From Psychrobacillus lasiicapitis (GTDB lineage: Bacteria > Bacillota > Bacilli > Bacillales_A > Planococcaceae): DNA of 64,000 nt. The first letter of the stretch is position 1. Each line of letters begins with the position of its first letter. Below, in pieces: positions 51,598 to 60,487 of this stretch. The notes below the pieces were generated by a model, which saw only the letters and a program-made list of their open reading frames with translations, ran no database searches and was not told the origin of the DNA. The position numbers and the translations under genes are program-made. The stretch is from contig NZ_VDGH01000003.1 in assembly GCF_006861795.1 (NCBI RefSeq), positions 62,001 through 126,000 of the forward strand, given 5' to 3'.

Positions 51598-54305
51598 CCC
51601 AGCCTTTATCTATTACAAAAGATTTTTCACTCCATATTCACGCCACTGAAAATGGGAACTTCCATTTAACAACGGCAATCAGCCCTGCAGAACAATGGGT
51701 TCCCTATTTATATATAGACCATCGGGAAAGTTATTTTGGACTTAACACACAAGTGGAAGACAATGCACTTATTGCTTCGCCAGTTGAATTAGTTGAACTT
51801 TTTTCCGGAAAAAAACATCCTTTTGTTACTTTTTCCGGTGTAAACGAGGACTCTAACAATTGGTTGCAAACATTTAAAGAAGCAGCAAACGTTTGGGCAA
51901 GTCCAAACTTATGGGACCAGCTCCAATTAAAAGACAATAGATTTGAAGTGAAAGCGCCAATTGATGAAAAAGCGAGGGCGCTAATTTCGAATGCTGTCAC
52001 ACAAAAGCTGTATCAAGCTGGTCTTACGTTGGAAGATATACCTGCACTTATCCCATTTTTCCAACAAGGCGGCTGGCCGATCAAATCGCAAACGAAGCAT
52101 CCAAATATACTCGTTGCCCTGCGATTATCCGAACCAGAAGCACTTGATGACACGTGGCTACTCGAAACAGTCGTTCGCGGGAAGAAAAGCAGCGTATACT
52201 GGACACCGGCATATCGTAAAAAAATGCTACCAATCAAAGAAGCTTTACCTGATAAATGGAGCGAATTTAGCAGCTTCATAGAAGAAATACAATCGAAAAT
52301 GTTTTCCCTTATCTCTTCGATTGATAGCTTGAATCCGGACATATTCTTCTCCTCTACATTATCGGATGAAGAAGTTCGCATATTCTTGCGAGATGACTTA
52401 GTCAAACTACAAGCGCTCGGATTTGAAATTGTACTTCCTGCATGGTTAAAAGCGGTAAAAGATACAAAAATGCGCGTCAAAACAATTGCCAAAACTGCGA
52501 ATACGTATAAAACTACTGCTGGTCTCAATGAAATTTTGCAATTTAACTGGAGTTTCTCTTTAAACGGCCAAGAAATTTCAACGGAGGATTTCCAGCGTCT
52601 TGTAAGCGAAAACCGATCTTATATTCAAGCCGGCAATGAATGGTTCCGCATAGATGCTGCATGGATGCATGAAATACGCGAGCTAATGAAAAAATCAGAG
52701 GACGAAAATTGGACAGTGAAAGAGCTACTATTCCGAGAGATACCCGAAGAAATGGCCCTGATGCTAGATGATGACGAAGAGTCAGATGAGGATCCATTAT
52801 TCCAATTTGAAATGCAAAAATCCCTTCAAACACTCATGGAACAGCTTTCCGAGAAAAAAGGATTTCCTGCAGTCGCCGTTTCTCCTAATTTATTGACTAC
52901 GCTACGTCCTTATCAACAGCTTGGTCTGGAATGGCTTGCCTTCATGCGTAACGAACAATTCGGGGCTTGTTTAGCGGATGATATGGGGCTTGGAAAAACG
53001 GTGCAATTAATCTCCTACTTATTGCATGTTCACGAAAATGAAAAGCGAGAAACACCTTCGCTTATCATTTGTCCGACTTCCGTTTTAGGAAATTGGCAAA
53101 AAGAGCTGGCAAAATTTGCACCTTCTTTGAAAGTTCAGACGCATTATGGCTCTACTCGTACAAAAGAAATAGATTTGACTGCAGATGTTGTCATCACCAC
53201 ATTCGGAACTGCCATGCAAGATGCAGAATCACTTGAAGAAATTGTTTGGTCTAGTATTACACTTGATGAGGCACAAAATATTAAAAACATGCATACGAAG
53301 CAGTCTCGTGCCATTCGAAAGCTAAAAGGCGCACATCATATCGCATTAACTGGAACGCCTGTCGAGAACAGATTATCAGAGCTTTGGTCTATTTTCGATT
53401 TTATCCATAAAGGCTATTTAGGCTCGTTCGGTAAATTTCAGGAAAACTATATTGTGCCTATTGAACGAGATAATTCAAATGCGACTAAGCATAAGCTACG
53501 GGTAAAAATTCAGCCTTTCTTATTAAGAAGAACGAAACAAGATCCAGAGCTTCTGCTCAACTTACCTGAAAAACTAGAACAACGTGAATATTGTGCGTTG
53601 ACTACCGAGCAGGCTGCCTTATATGAATCGCTTATTCAAGAAACAGTGAGTAAACTTGATACACTTTCTGGTTTTGAGAAAAAGGGACTCATTTTAAAAA
53701 TGCTAAGTAAACTAAAACAGCTCTGTAATCATCCCGCGCTTTATTTGAAAGAGCCGTTCGATGATGCCGAAGATATGCTTGAACGTTCTGAAAAACTGGC
53801 GCAAATCGTGACACTGGCAGGTGAAATTGCAGCTCGCGGTGAACAATGTCTGATTTTCACTCAATATATTGGAATGGGACATTTACTGCAGCATTGCTTG
53901 ACCGAACTATATGAAGTCGACGCCCCATTTTTAACTGGAAGCATGCCGAAAAATCAGCGTGATCATTTAGTAGCTGCTTTCCAGGCGAAGGAATTTCCTG
54001 TATTCCTTTTATCATTAAAAGCTGGTGGAACTGGCTTAAATTTAACAGCTGCAAGCCATGTATTGCATGCCGACCGCTGGTGGAATCCAGCTGTCGAAAA
54101 TCAGGCAACCGATCGGGCATATCGGATTGGTCAGACAAACTTTGTGCATGTCCATAAATTTATTACTATTGGTACTATTGAAGAAAAAATCGATAAGCTA
54201 CTAGAGGAAAAACAGGCATTATCGGAAGAATTGATTCATTCAAGTCAGTGGATCACGGAAATGTCAGATGCGGATATAAAAGATTTATTAACATTGTCGA
54301 TTTGA
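51594..54305 (+). CDS. ywqA: SNF2-family helicase (YwqA-like)
   Basis: 903 residues. The N-terminal 430 residues are the bacterial SNF2-associated region. The ATPase core has TLRPYQQLGLEWLAFM, Walker A DDMGLGKT (about 462-469), DEAQ (558-561) and LTGTPVENRLSELWSIFDF. The second lobe has LIFTQYIGMGHLL, SLKAGGTGLNLTAASHV and the arginine finger region DRWWNPAVENQATDRAYRIGQ. It is an ATP-driven DNA translocase, probably in repair or protein displacement. It is coupled to the SWIM gene by overlap and ends at a bidirectional terminator. Confidence 0.95.
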   Translation: MTQPLSITKDFSLHIHATENGNFHLTTAISPAEQWVPYLYIDHRESYFGLNTQVEDNALIASPVELVELFSGKKHPFVTFSGVNEDSNNWLQTFKEAANVWASPNLWDQLQLKDNRFEVKAPIDEKARALISNAVTQKLYQAGLTLEDIPALIPFFQQGGWPIKSQTKHPNILVALRLSEPEALDDTWLLETVVRGKKSSVYWTPAYRKKMLPIKEALPDKWSEFSSFIEEIQSKMFSLISSIDSLNPDIFFSSTLSDEEVRIFLRDDLVKLQALGFEIVLPAWLKAVKDTKMRVKTIAKTANTYKTTAGLNEILQFNWSFSLNGQEISTEDFQRLVSENRSYIQAGNEWFRIDAAWMHEIRELMKKSEDENWTVKELLFREIPEEMALMLDDDEESDEDPLFQFEMQKSLQTLMEQLSEKKGFPAVAVSPNLLTTLRPYQQLGLEWLAFMRNEQFGACLADDMGLGKTVQLISYLLHVHENEKRETPSLIICPTSVLGNWQKELAKFAPSLKVQTHYGSTRTKEIDLTADVVITTFGTAMQDAESLEEIVWSSITLDEAQNIKNMHTKQSRAIRKLKGAHHIALTGTPVENRLSELWSIFDFIHKGYLGSFGKFQENYIVPIERDNSNATKHKLRVKIQPFLLRRTKQDPELLLNLPEKLEQREYCALTTEQAALYESLIQETVSKLDTLSGFEKKGLILKMLSKLKQLCNHPALYLKEPFDDAEDMLERSEKLAQIVTLAGEIAARGEQCLIFTQYIGMGHLLQHCLTELYEVDAPFLTGSMPKNQRDHLVAAFQAKEFPVFLLSLKAGGTGLNLTAASHVLHADRWWNPAVENQATDRAYRIGQTNFVHVHKFITIGTIEEKIDKLLEEKQALSEELIHSSQWITEMSDADIKDLLTLSI

Positions 54306-54310
54306 TATTA

Positions 54311-54342
54311 AAACCTGACCGAGCTTCACCGGTCAGGTTTTC
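54311..54342. terminator. Bidirectional terminator between ywqA and ssbB
   Basis: A 10-bp stem AAACCTGACC/GGTCAGGTTT with A/T runs on both sides serves the two convergent genes. Confidence 0.88.
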
Positions 54343-54379
54343 CTCTTTTGTAACAGCAAAGTTTTGCGGTCTTCGCTTT

Positions 54380-54799
54380 CTATACTGGAAGTTGATTGGA
54401 TTGTGTTGCTGGAAACTCAAAATCTGTTTCTTCATTCTTGGAGTGTTCCTGTGTAGCAATCGATTGCATACCATTTTGTTCTTCTTCGTCTCGTTTTTTA
54501 GTCACTAGAAATCGGATATCCTCCACAACTACCTCTGTCACAAATACTCTTGTTCCATCGCCTTTATCATATGATCTCGTATTTAGCCTACCTGATATCC
54601 CAACAAGTGAGCCTTTCCCACAATACTTGACCGTCGTTTCTGCGAGCTTACCCCAAATCGTGCATAGCACAAAGTCCGCATCATCACTTTTATATCCTTT
54701 ATTTACGGCAAGGACAAAGCTTGTTTGTAACCTTCCTTCCGATAAATACTTGAGCTGTGGAGCTTTTGTCATTCGTCCGATTATCGAAACCGTGTTCAC
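54380..54799 (-). CDS. ssbB: Single-stranded DNA-binding protein, SsbB/YwpH type
   Basis: 139 residues from a GTG at 54799, 8 nt after AAGGAGG; an in-frame ATG 36 nt upstream would lie before the site. The OB fold is clear (VNTVSIIGRMTKAPQLKYLSEGR, TSFVLAVNKGY, VLCTIWGKLAETTVKYCGKGSLVGISGRLNTRSYD). The tail is acidic/Gln-rich but does not end in the DDDIPF tip of the main SSB. Synteny with ywpF and fabZ points to the competence-related paralog of B. subtilis. Confidence 0.9.
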   Translation of the reverse strand: MNTVSIIGRMTKAPQLKYLSEGRLQTSFVLAVNKGYKSDDADFVLCTIWGKLAETTVKYCGKGSLVGISGRLNTRSYDKGDGTRVFVTEVVVEDIRFLVTKKRDEEEQNGMQSIATQEHSKNEETDFEFPATQSNQLPV

Positions 54800-55057
54800 T
54801 TTTGTCACCTCCTTTTGTCTCAATGGCAACATCATAACGTCTCATTAAATTGTTAGCAAAAGTCAACAATTTCATTTACCAGGGCTTTTCTTGTTAGAAA
54901 TGGTATTTTGTATTTCTTCATTACTCCCCGATGCTAATAGACTCTATAAAAGGAAAATCCAAAATACAATTTTGGTATTTCCGTAAGTTTTTTTATAGGG
55001 AACACTGCTATGCTATAATAGGTAGTAATAAACCCTGTAAAGGTGGATGGACTGTCT

Positions 55058-55486
55058 ATGAAAACATTCAAAATGATTTCCGTTGATATTATTCGAGAAA
55101 GTAAAGAAATGCAAATTGCACTGGAAGATGGAATTGTCATCAACCAGGAGAATACAAGTCGTTCATGGATATTAGAATTGTTTATCGATCAAAAATATGA
55201 GGACTTTTTTAATGAATTGAAAACTTCCGGTGAATTATTTAAAGCAAAGGTGGTTATTTCTTACCCAGAAAACGAACCTGCACATTTTGAAGTAGTAACT
55301 TATTCAGTGAAACAAATCGGAGATCATTTATCGGTATTATTGCGTGGTACGTTGAAACGTGCGAGAAGAAAATATGCAGAGTCTCTGCTTTCTGATTTAA
55401 TCGAAGAAGGATTGACCGGCGAAGAACTTTTAGCGAAGTTTGAACATGATATGAAAACGAGACCTACTTTAAAAAGGGATGAATAA
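55058..55486 (+). CDS. ywpF: YwpF-like protein
   Basis: 142 residues. The ATG at 55058 stands 11 nt after AAGGTGG; an in-frame ATG at 55043 directly abuts that site and is less likely. The N-terminus MKTFKMISVDIIRE and a pattern of short strands (MQIALEDGIVINQE, WILELFID) match the YwpF family. The position beside ssbB and fabZ matches B. subtilis. The function is unknown. A TGCTATAAT extended -10 lies at about 55011-55019. Confidence 0.83.
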   Translation: MKTFKMISVDIIRESKEMQIALEDGIVINQENTSRSWILELFIDQKYEDFFNELKTSGELFKAKVVISYPENEPAHFEVVTYSVKQIGDHLSVLLRGTLKRARRKYAESLLSDLIEEGLTGEELLAKFEHDMKTRPTLKRDE

Positions 55487-55515
55487 TGCGTAGTCAAGAA
55501 CATTTTGTCTATACT

Positions 55516-55550
55516 AAAAAAAGCTGACTCCCAAAAGGAATCAGCTTTTT
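55516..55550. terminator. Bidirectional terminator between ywpF and the lipoprotein gene
   Basis: A stem AAAAAGCTGA.TCC/GGA.TCAGCTTTTT between convergent genes. Confidence 0.88.
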
Positions 55551-55555
55551 AATCA

Positions 55556-55945
55556 TTATTTGTTGTTTTCGTCTTTTCGGATTACGCCTTCATTGGTATT
55601 CATATCTGCATTATTCCCCGTATCCGGTTGTGCAATTGGACCGTCACTTACATTAGGAACGTTCTCATTTTGCATATTCGGCTGTGCATCATTAATACCG
55701 TTGTTAGCTCCGTTTGCTCCGCCGTTATAACCATCGTTATCAAAGTTATTGTTGAAATTATCATTTCCATTTTCATTAGTTGGCGATGGTGTATTCACGT
55801 TAGGATCTGGAACTATTTTGTCCACACCTTCCCGAACATCTTCCATCGGCGTTTCGTTATTATTTGGAACGTTATCATCGTTCATATTACACCCAACTAA
55901 CAAAACAGAACTAAGAGCCACTACCGGCAAAGCTTTTTTTAGCAT
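55556..55945 (-). CDS. Small Asn-rich lipoprotein of unknown function
   Basis: 129 residues from the ATG at 55945, behind GGAAGGAGG; the frame is open upstream but without a site. The lipobox LLVGC gives a lipid-anchored protein. The rest is low-complexity, rich in Asn, Asp, Gly and Pro (NNETPMEDVREGVDKIVPDPNVNTP, NDNFNNNFDNDGYNGG), with no folded domain. Such proteins occur in spore formers, but I assign no role. Confidence 0.78.
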   Translation of the reverse strand: MLKKALPVVALSSVLLVGCNMNDDNVPNNNETPMEDVREGVDKIVPDPNVNTPSPTNENGNDNFNNNFDNDGYNGGANGANNGINDAQPNMQNENVPNVSDGPIAQPDTGNNADMNTNEGVIRKDENNK

Positions 55946-56095
55946 TAAAAAATTCCTCCTTCCTGGATTTTGTTCATCACATTTTTGTGACTTACGATAG
56001 GTTGTCCAGGAAAAGAAGGAACTATGCCATGGCAAACTTGCCTGTTTTTACATGTTAACTAACTGTATTTTTAAGCGAATAAAGGAATACTATTA

Positions 56096-56536
56096 TTAAG
56101 CATTCTCTACTACTGGACCTAATGCAAATAGGATGTCTGCTTCACAAACAAGCTCACCGTCTACTGTTGCAATGCCGTGACCTTTGCCCATTGCTCCACG
56201 TAATCTTGTCAGTTCCACTTCTAATTTTAATTGATCGCCTGGTTTTACTTGTCGTTTGAAACGGCAATTATCAATGCCTGTAAAGAACGCGAGTCTTCCT
56301 TTGTTTTCAGGAATTTGTAAAACAGCTACTGCTCCTACTTGTGCAAGAGCCTCAACGATCAATACGCCTGGCATTACTGGGTATCCAGGAAAATGACCAT
56401 TAAAAAAATCTTCGTTAATCGTTACATTCTTCAAACCTACAGCTCGTTTTCCTTCTTCTAATTCCAGAATACGATCTATCATTAAAAATGGATAACGATG
56501 AGGTAAAAGTGCTTGTACTTGCTCTGTTGTTAACAT
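56096..56536 (-). CDS. fabZ: 3-hydroxyacyl-[ACP] dehydratase
   Basis: A 146-residue hot-dog enzyme that dehydrates 3-hydroxyacyl-ACP in fatty-acid elongation. The catalytic His48 ([15 protein letters not shown]) and Glu62 (LIVEALAQ) and the [11 protein letters not shown] start are present. AGGAGG precedes the ATG. It is the last gene of a run flhO-flhP-epuA-fabZ. Confidence 0.96.
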   Translation of the reverse strand: MLTTEQVQALLPHRYPFLMIDRILELEEGKRAVGLKNVTINEDFFNGHFPGYPVMPGVLIVEALAQVGAVAVLQIPENKGRLAFFTGIDNCRFKRQVKPGDQLKLEVELTRLRGAMGKGHGIATVDGELVCEADILFALGPVVENA

Positions 56537-56548
56537 AGAAACGTCCTC

Positions 56549-56815
56549 CTATTTCCCATCTTTTATATCTAAAATATGTTGGTATGTTTCCCATTTCAGT
56601 GCATCTGTTGGCTTACCGTCACCTAAAACGCCATATCCTACCATTAATCCAGTAGCGGCTGCTCCAGCAAAAAGTATGATGCAAAGTAGTATACGCAGCC
56701 AAATAGGAAACATACGAATTTGTACCCAATATGTTTTTTTAGGTTCCGCTGTTTGCTCTTGCTCTTTTTCTAATCGTCGCTGTCGTCTGCCAGAGATTTT
56801 TACTTCTTGTGTCAT
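56549..56815 (-). CDS. EpuA-type DNA-directed RNA polymerase subunit beta accessory protein
   Basis: 88 residues. A basic N-terminus (SGRRQRRLEKEQEQ) is followed by WVQIRMFPIWLRILLCIILFAGAAATGLMVGYGVLGDGKP, one membrane span and the GY.VLG.G motif of the EpuA family (often labelled RNA polymerase subunit beta). Despite that label it is a small membrane protein. AAGGAG precedes the ATG. It lies between flhP and fabZ. Confidence 0.8.
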   Translation of the reverse strand: MTQEVKISGRRQRRLEKEQEQTAEPKKTYWVQIRMFPIWLRILLCIILFAGAAATGLMVGYGVLGDGKPTDALKWETYQHILDIKDGK

Positions 56816-56839
56816 AAGTTTAACTCCTTACGGAAATGA

Positions 56840-57679
56840 TTATCTTATTCCATTGATGAGACCCATCATTTGGTCTGCTATTGTAATGGAACGCGCATTG
56901 AATTGATACGATCGTTGCGCTGTCATTAAATCGGTCATTTCCTTTGATATATCCACATTTGACATTTCAAGTACTTGGTTTGTTAATGCAATTTCGCTTC
57001 GCTCTGCACCTTGGAGATCCGTCATTACGTCTTCTGCATTTACGCCTAGTTCATCCAGATTAGTAGGCATCCCAATATAGGTTGAAGAGATTTGTTCCAT
57101 TAACTGTGGTTTTTGCAAAACAGACACGACTAGTTCGCGCTGAACTGTTGCACCGTCTGGATAGGTCGCTGTAAGGATTCCTGTTTCATTGACCGAAAAG
57201 CTTGAAACGTTTTCTGGGATTGTAATTACTTGTCCAGCACTATCTGCTATTGGATAGCCATCGCCATTAACGAGCATTAATTGACCATTTTCAAGTGGTG
57301 AAACATAAAATGCCCCTTGACGTGTGTATGCCGTTTGTTGTCCATTTTCGCCATCTGGCATTAGCACATTAAAGTATTGTTTCGGTTCCTGAAAAGCAAA
57401 ATCTAGGTCTCTTCCAGTAGATTGCAAGCTTCCTTGTTTCCAATTCATCTGCGTTTGGGCAAGAGAAGCTCCTACTCCATAACGAATTCCTACAGGCGAT
57501 TGTCTTTCCGCTTTATCCAATTTGTCGTTATTGTATTGCTGATAAAGTAATTCTTGGAATTTCACGTCTTTTGTTTTGTAACCATGGGTGCCCGAGTTGG
57601 AAAGATTATTTCCGATAATATCTAGTTGGCTTTGGAGCTGCGACATCGTGTTAGTTGCAGTGATCATTGTACGTAACAT
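56840..57679 (-). CDS. flhP: Flagellar hook-basal body protein FlhP (FlgG family)
   Basis: 279 residues. It has the rod-protein N-terminus (MITATNTMSQLQSQLDIIGNNLSNSGTHGYKTKDVKF), a central FlgE/F/G beta domain (TAYTRQGAFYVSPLENGQLMLVNGDGYPI) and the C-terminal helix (NQVLEMSNVDISKEMTDLMTAQRSYQFNARSI). It is an exported component of the flagellar rod or hook. It follows flhO by 22 nt, as in B. subtilis. Confidence 0.94.
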   Translation of the reverse strand: MLRTMITATNTMSQLQSQLDIIGNNLSNSGTHGYKTKDVKFQELLYQQYNNDKLDKAERQSPVGIRYGVGASLAQTQMNWKQGSLQSTGRDLDFAFQEPKQYFNVLMPDGENGQQTAYTRQGAFYVSPLENGQLMLVNGDGYPIADSAGQVITIPENVSSFSVNETGILTATYPDGATVQRELVVSVLQKPQLMEQISSTYIGMPTNLDELGVNAEDVMTDLQGAERSEIALTNQVLEMSNVDISKEMTDLMTAQRSYQFNARSITIADQMMGLINGIR

Positions 57680-57701
57680 GTAAGTGGACCTCCTTTCTTC
57701 A

Positions 57702-58541
57702 TTAGTTTACTCTTCCTACTTCGTTCACTGCTTTTTGCATGCTTTGGTCGTATGCTTGCAGTACTTTTTGGTTGGCTTCAAATGCTCGGTACGCCGTTAA
57801 AAGTTCCGTCATCGTTTTTTGTGCGTCGACGTTTGAACGTTCAATATACCCTTGCTGCATAGAGAAGCTCACGTTTGCTGTATCGAAAGCAGATGGCAAG
57901 TTTGTACCGTCTGCTGTTTGGAATAGACCATTGTCTTGTTTTAATAACGTATCTGGCTGTGCTGCAAATGAAACATCTATTTGTGCAACGGAAGCATCAT
58001 TTACAAAAATTTGCCCATCTTCTGCTAATCGAAAATCATCATTTTGCAGTTGAATTCGCTCCCCGTTATTATCCAGCACATATAATCCTTGCGCATTTGT
58101 TAAAAAGCCTGCAGCATCTAGCGTAAAATTACCATTCCGAGTGTAGGCTTCTCCTTCTTCAGGATGTTGCAAACGATAAAATACTGCACCAGTTTGACCA
58201 GTTTCCTCGTCTACCGGAAGTGCTCCATCGATCAAGGCAATATCCGTATTTAACTCTGTTTGTTGCAATTGACCTTGTGTTAATAGTGCAATCGTTTCTT
58301 GCATATATACACCGGTTCCAAGTCCACCAATTTCTGCTGCATACTTTCCATGTATAGCATTTTCAGTTGGTATTTTAGTAGGCCCAAGCCTAGACATAAG
58401 CATGTCCGGAAAAGAACGAATCGTTGTTTGATCTGCTTTATATCCTGGTGTATTGGCATTTGCCATATTATTAGTCAGCAACTCTGTTCTACGTTGTTGC
58501 GCAATCATTCCCGATGCAACTGTATGAAATCCACGAAACAT
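57702..58541 (-). CDS. flhO: Flagellar hook-basal body protein FlhO (FlgF/G family)
   Basis: 279 residues. The N-terminal rod motif (VASGMIAQQRRTELLTNNMANANTPGYKADQ), the central GNFTLDAAGFLTNAQGLYVLDNNG segment and the C-terminal helix (GYIERSNVDAQKTMTELLTAYRAFEANQKVLQAYD) identify it. It pairs with flhP. The gap to mbl is occupied by a long dispersed repeat. Confidence 0.94.
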   Translation of the reverse strand: MFRGFHTVASGMIAQQRRTELLTNNMANANTPGYKADQTTIRSFPDMLMSRLGPTKIPTENAIHGKYAAEIGGLGTGVYMQETIALLTQGQLQQTELNTDIALIDGALPVDEETGQTGAVFYRLQHPEEGEAYTRNGNFTLDAAGFLTNAQGLYVLDNNGERIQLQNDDFRLAEDGQIFVNDASVAQIDVSFAAQPDTLLKQDNGLFQTADGTNLPSAFDTANVSFSMQQGYIERSNVDAQKTMTELLTAYRAFEANQKVLQAYDQSMQKAVNEVGRVN

Positions 58542-58576
58542 GAGAAAGCCTCCACTCTAAGTTGTTTAATTCAAAT

Positions 58577-58790
58577 GTCTAGTTGCAGCGCCTTGCTCCT
58601 GCGCACAGCTCGTCGCAGAAGAACGTTGCCCCTCGGGGTCAAATGTGAAAAAGCTGTGGGCTGAAGAGTTGCCTCCTTGGCCCGCACGATGCGGGTTATA
58701 TCTGCTTTGCCACAGGATGTGGCGCACTTTGCAGACCTACCCCATCCTCATTTGCCTGTCGTGGCAGAGATAGGCGCTTCCACTTTTCTA
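58577..58790. repeat. Long dispersed GC-rich intergenic repeat
   Basis: About 214 bp beginning TCTAGTTGCAGCGCCTTGC and ending GAGATAGGCGCTTCCACTTT, with several internal inverted pairs. It directly abuts the mbl stop. I recognise the 'CAGCGCC...AGGCGCTTCC' frame from repeats scattered through Bacillaceae/Planococcaceae genomes. It is non-coding. Confidence 0.78.
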
Positions 58791-58791
58791 A

Positions 58792-59784
58792 CTAGCGTCT
58801 AGTTATTTTATCAATATTATCTAACATAATCCCGGTTCCAATTGCGACACAATCCATTGGTGCTTCTGCAACAAATACTGGTACTTTCAATTCTTCCATG
58901 AGTAGGTGGTCCATTCCATGAAGCAGCGCTCCACCGCCCGTTATAATGACACCGCGGTCAATAATATCTGCCGATAATTCAGGAGGCGTTTTTTCAAGCA
59001 CATTTTTGGCAGCTTGTACAATAACAGAAACTGATTCTCGTAATGCTTTTTCAATTTCGTCTGAATGAATCGTTATCGTTCTCGGAAGTCCTGTCACCAT
59101 ATCGCGCCCGCGAATATCCATTTCTTCCTTACGGCTATCTGGGAAAACTGTGCCAATCGTCATTTTAATATCTTCTGCTGTACGTTCTCCGATTAAAAGT
59201 TTATATTCTTTTTTAATATATTGAAGAATATCGTTGTCAAAAACGTCCCCAGCAATTTTAATGGATTCGGAAGTTACAATATCGCCCATTGATAGCACCG
59301 CAACATCTGTTGTACCGCCTCCTATATCCACAACCATATTTCCGCTCGGTTGGAATATATCCATGCCGGCACCGATTGCCGCCACTTTTGGTTCTTCTTC
59401 TAAGTAAATCTTTTTACCGCCAGATTTCTCTGCTGCTTCACGGATTGCTTTTTGTTCGACACTTGTAATGTTTGTGGGACAACAAATTAGAATGCGTGGT
59501 TTGGACAAAAATCCTTTTACATTCAAACTATTAATGAAATACTTGAGCATGGCTTCGGTTATATCAAAATCGGCAATTACACCGTCTTTAAGGGGTCTAA
59601 TCGCTACGATGTTACCTGGAGTTCTCCCGACCATTTGACGAGCTTCTTCGCCTACTGCAAGCACTTTTTTGGTGTTTCTATCTATGGCAACAACGGAAGG
59701 TTCGTTTAATACAATCCCTTTTCCTTTTACATGAATTAGTACGTTCGCAGTACCTAAATCTATTCCAATATCCTTCGCAAACAT
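58792..59784 (-). CDS. mbl: MreB-like actin homolog Mbl
   Basis: A 330-residue bacterial actin that guides peptidoglycan synthesis along the cylinder. DIGIDLGTANVLIHVKGKGIVLNEPSVVAI, MVGRTPGNIVAIRPLKDGVIADF, VVDIGGGTTDVAVLSMG and GVIITGGGALLHGMDHLL form the nucleotide pocket. The length and the neighbours spoIIID and flhO identify Mbl rather than MreB. Confidence 0.96.
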   Translation of the reverse strand: MFAKDIGIDLGTANVLIHVKGKGIVLNEPSVVAIDRNTKKVLAVGEEARQMVGRTPGNIVAIRPLKDGVIADFDITEAMLKYFINSLNVKGFLSKPRILICCPTNITSVEQKAIREAAEKSGGKKIYLEEEPKVAAIGAGMDIFQPSGNMVVDIGGGTTDVAVLSMGDIVTSESIKIAGDVFDNDILQYIKKEYKLLIGERTAEDIKMTIGTVFPDSRKEEMDIRGRDMVTGLPRTITIHSDEIEKALRESVSVIVQAAKNVLEKTPPELSADIIDRGVIITGGGALLHGMDHLLMEELKVPVFVAEAPMDCVAIGTGIMLDNIDKITRR

Positions 59785-60128
59785 TAACAGTGTTTCTCCT
59801 TCCCTGTCAGAACCTTTTATATGTAAATTTCCATACGTCTCTAACTTATTATTTTATCATAGTTTTGTCAGAATTACACTTTTTTTAGAAACGTATTAGG
59901 TAGAATTTGCGAGGTATGACTGGTGGAAATAAATTTATGGAGGAGGAAGGATTGGCGGTGATTGGATTTGGGTGAGAGCAACTTTCACGCTAACGCTAGA
60001 GAACCGATTTGACTGGGGAAAGTGGCTAAGGCAACCAATTAGACTGGATGAACAACCAAATCTTCGGGCAGGGCAACCAATTCGTTCCGAAAGCAACCAA
60101 TCTAGGGTTCTCTCTAGTTGATCCATAA
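59785..60128. other. Gap between mbl and spoIIID
   Basis: No gene. It contains the mbl promoter region (CTGACA and TATGAT-like boxes at 59860-59880 on the minus strand, not well spaced) and a GCAACCA array. Confidence 0.6.
60018..60100. repeat. 21-bp-period motif array, GCAACCA family (array C)
   Basis: After the leader GAAAGTGGCTAAGG the motif GCAACCAA starts at 60031, 60052, 60073 and 60093 (steps 21, 21 and 20). Degenerate copies are seen before the leader at 59978 and 60000. Confidence 0.82.
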
Positions 60129-60163
60129 GAAAAAGCCGTGATTTTACAAATCACGACCTTTTC
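60129..60163 (-). terminator. Terminator of spoIIID
   Basis: On the minus strand AAAAGGTCGTGATTT/AAATCACGGCTTTTTC forms a stem; the TAA stop lies in the loop. Confidence 0.8.
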
Positions 60164-60419
60164 TATCTTCCTTTTTTGACTTCCATTTTCTTTTCGTAGC
60201 TTCTCCACCTCGCAAATGCCTGACCGATTTATGATACGCAAGAATTTCTTTCACTTCTTTTGCTAGCTGCGGATCTACTAAATGAAGTCTTTCCGTTAAG
60301 TCCTTATGAACAGTACTTTTGGAATGACCGGTTGTGCTCGCGATGGCACGGACAGTTTTTTTCGTTTCAATGACCATTTCACCTAAACGTATACATCTAT
60401 GACGAATCGTTTCGTGCAC
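60144..60419 (-). CDS. spoIIID: Mother-cell transcription factor SpoIIID
   Basis: 91 residues from a GTG at 60419 with AAGGA 7 nt upstream; a TTG one codon earlier is too close to it. B. subtilis spoIIID also begins with GTG, giving VH. An HTH (VRAIASTTGHSKSTVHKDLTERL) and the basic C-terminal helix (AYHKSVRHLRGGEATKRKWK) that contacts DNA are both present. It acts with SigE during sporulation. A SigE-like promoter lies at 60458-60486. Confidence 0.96.
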   Translation of the reverse strand: MHETIRHRCIRLGEMVIETKKTVRAIASTTGHSKSTVHKDLTERLHLVDPQLAKEVKEILAYHKSVRHLRGGEATKRKWKSKKEDRKGRDL

Positions 60420-60457
60420 CAACTCTTCCTTTCGTTAGTAAAGGAACACTTTTCATC

Positions 60458-60486
60458 ACTTTATGCATACGTATCAGGTATTATGA
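60458..60486 (-). promoter_or_regulatory. SigE-like promoter of spoIIID
   Basis: Minus-strand TCATAATA, 13 nt, CATAAAGT resembles the SigE consensus (GHATANNT, about 14 nt, CATACANT). It begins at the end of spoIIQ. Confidence 0.6.
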
Positions 60487-60487
60487 A

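Noticed and set aside
50017-54305. A novel phage-defence module (SWIM protein plus SNF2 helicase)
   Set aside because: The pair and its neighbours match the ordinary ywqB-ywqA block of B. subtilis, so a housekeeping role is more likely.
54396-54848. 150-codon plus-strand frame opposite ssbB
   Set aside because: The minus strand encodes a clear OB-fold SSB with a good GTG start; the opposite frame is its shadow.
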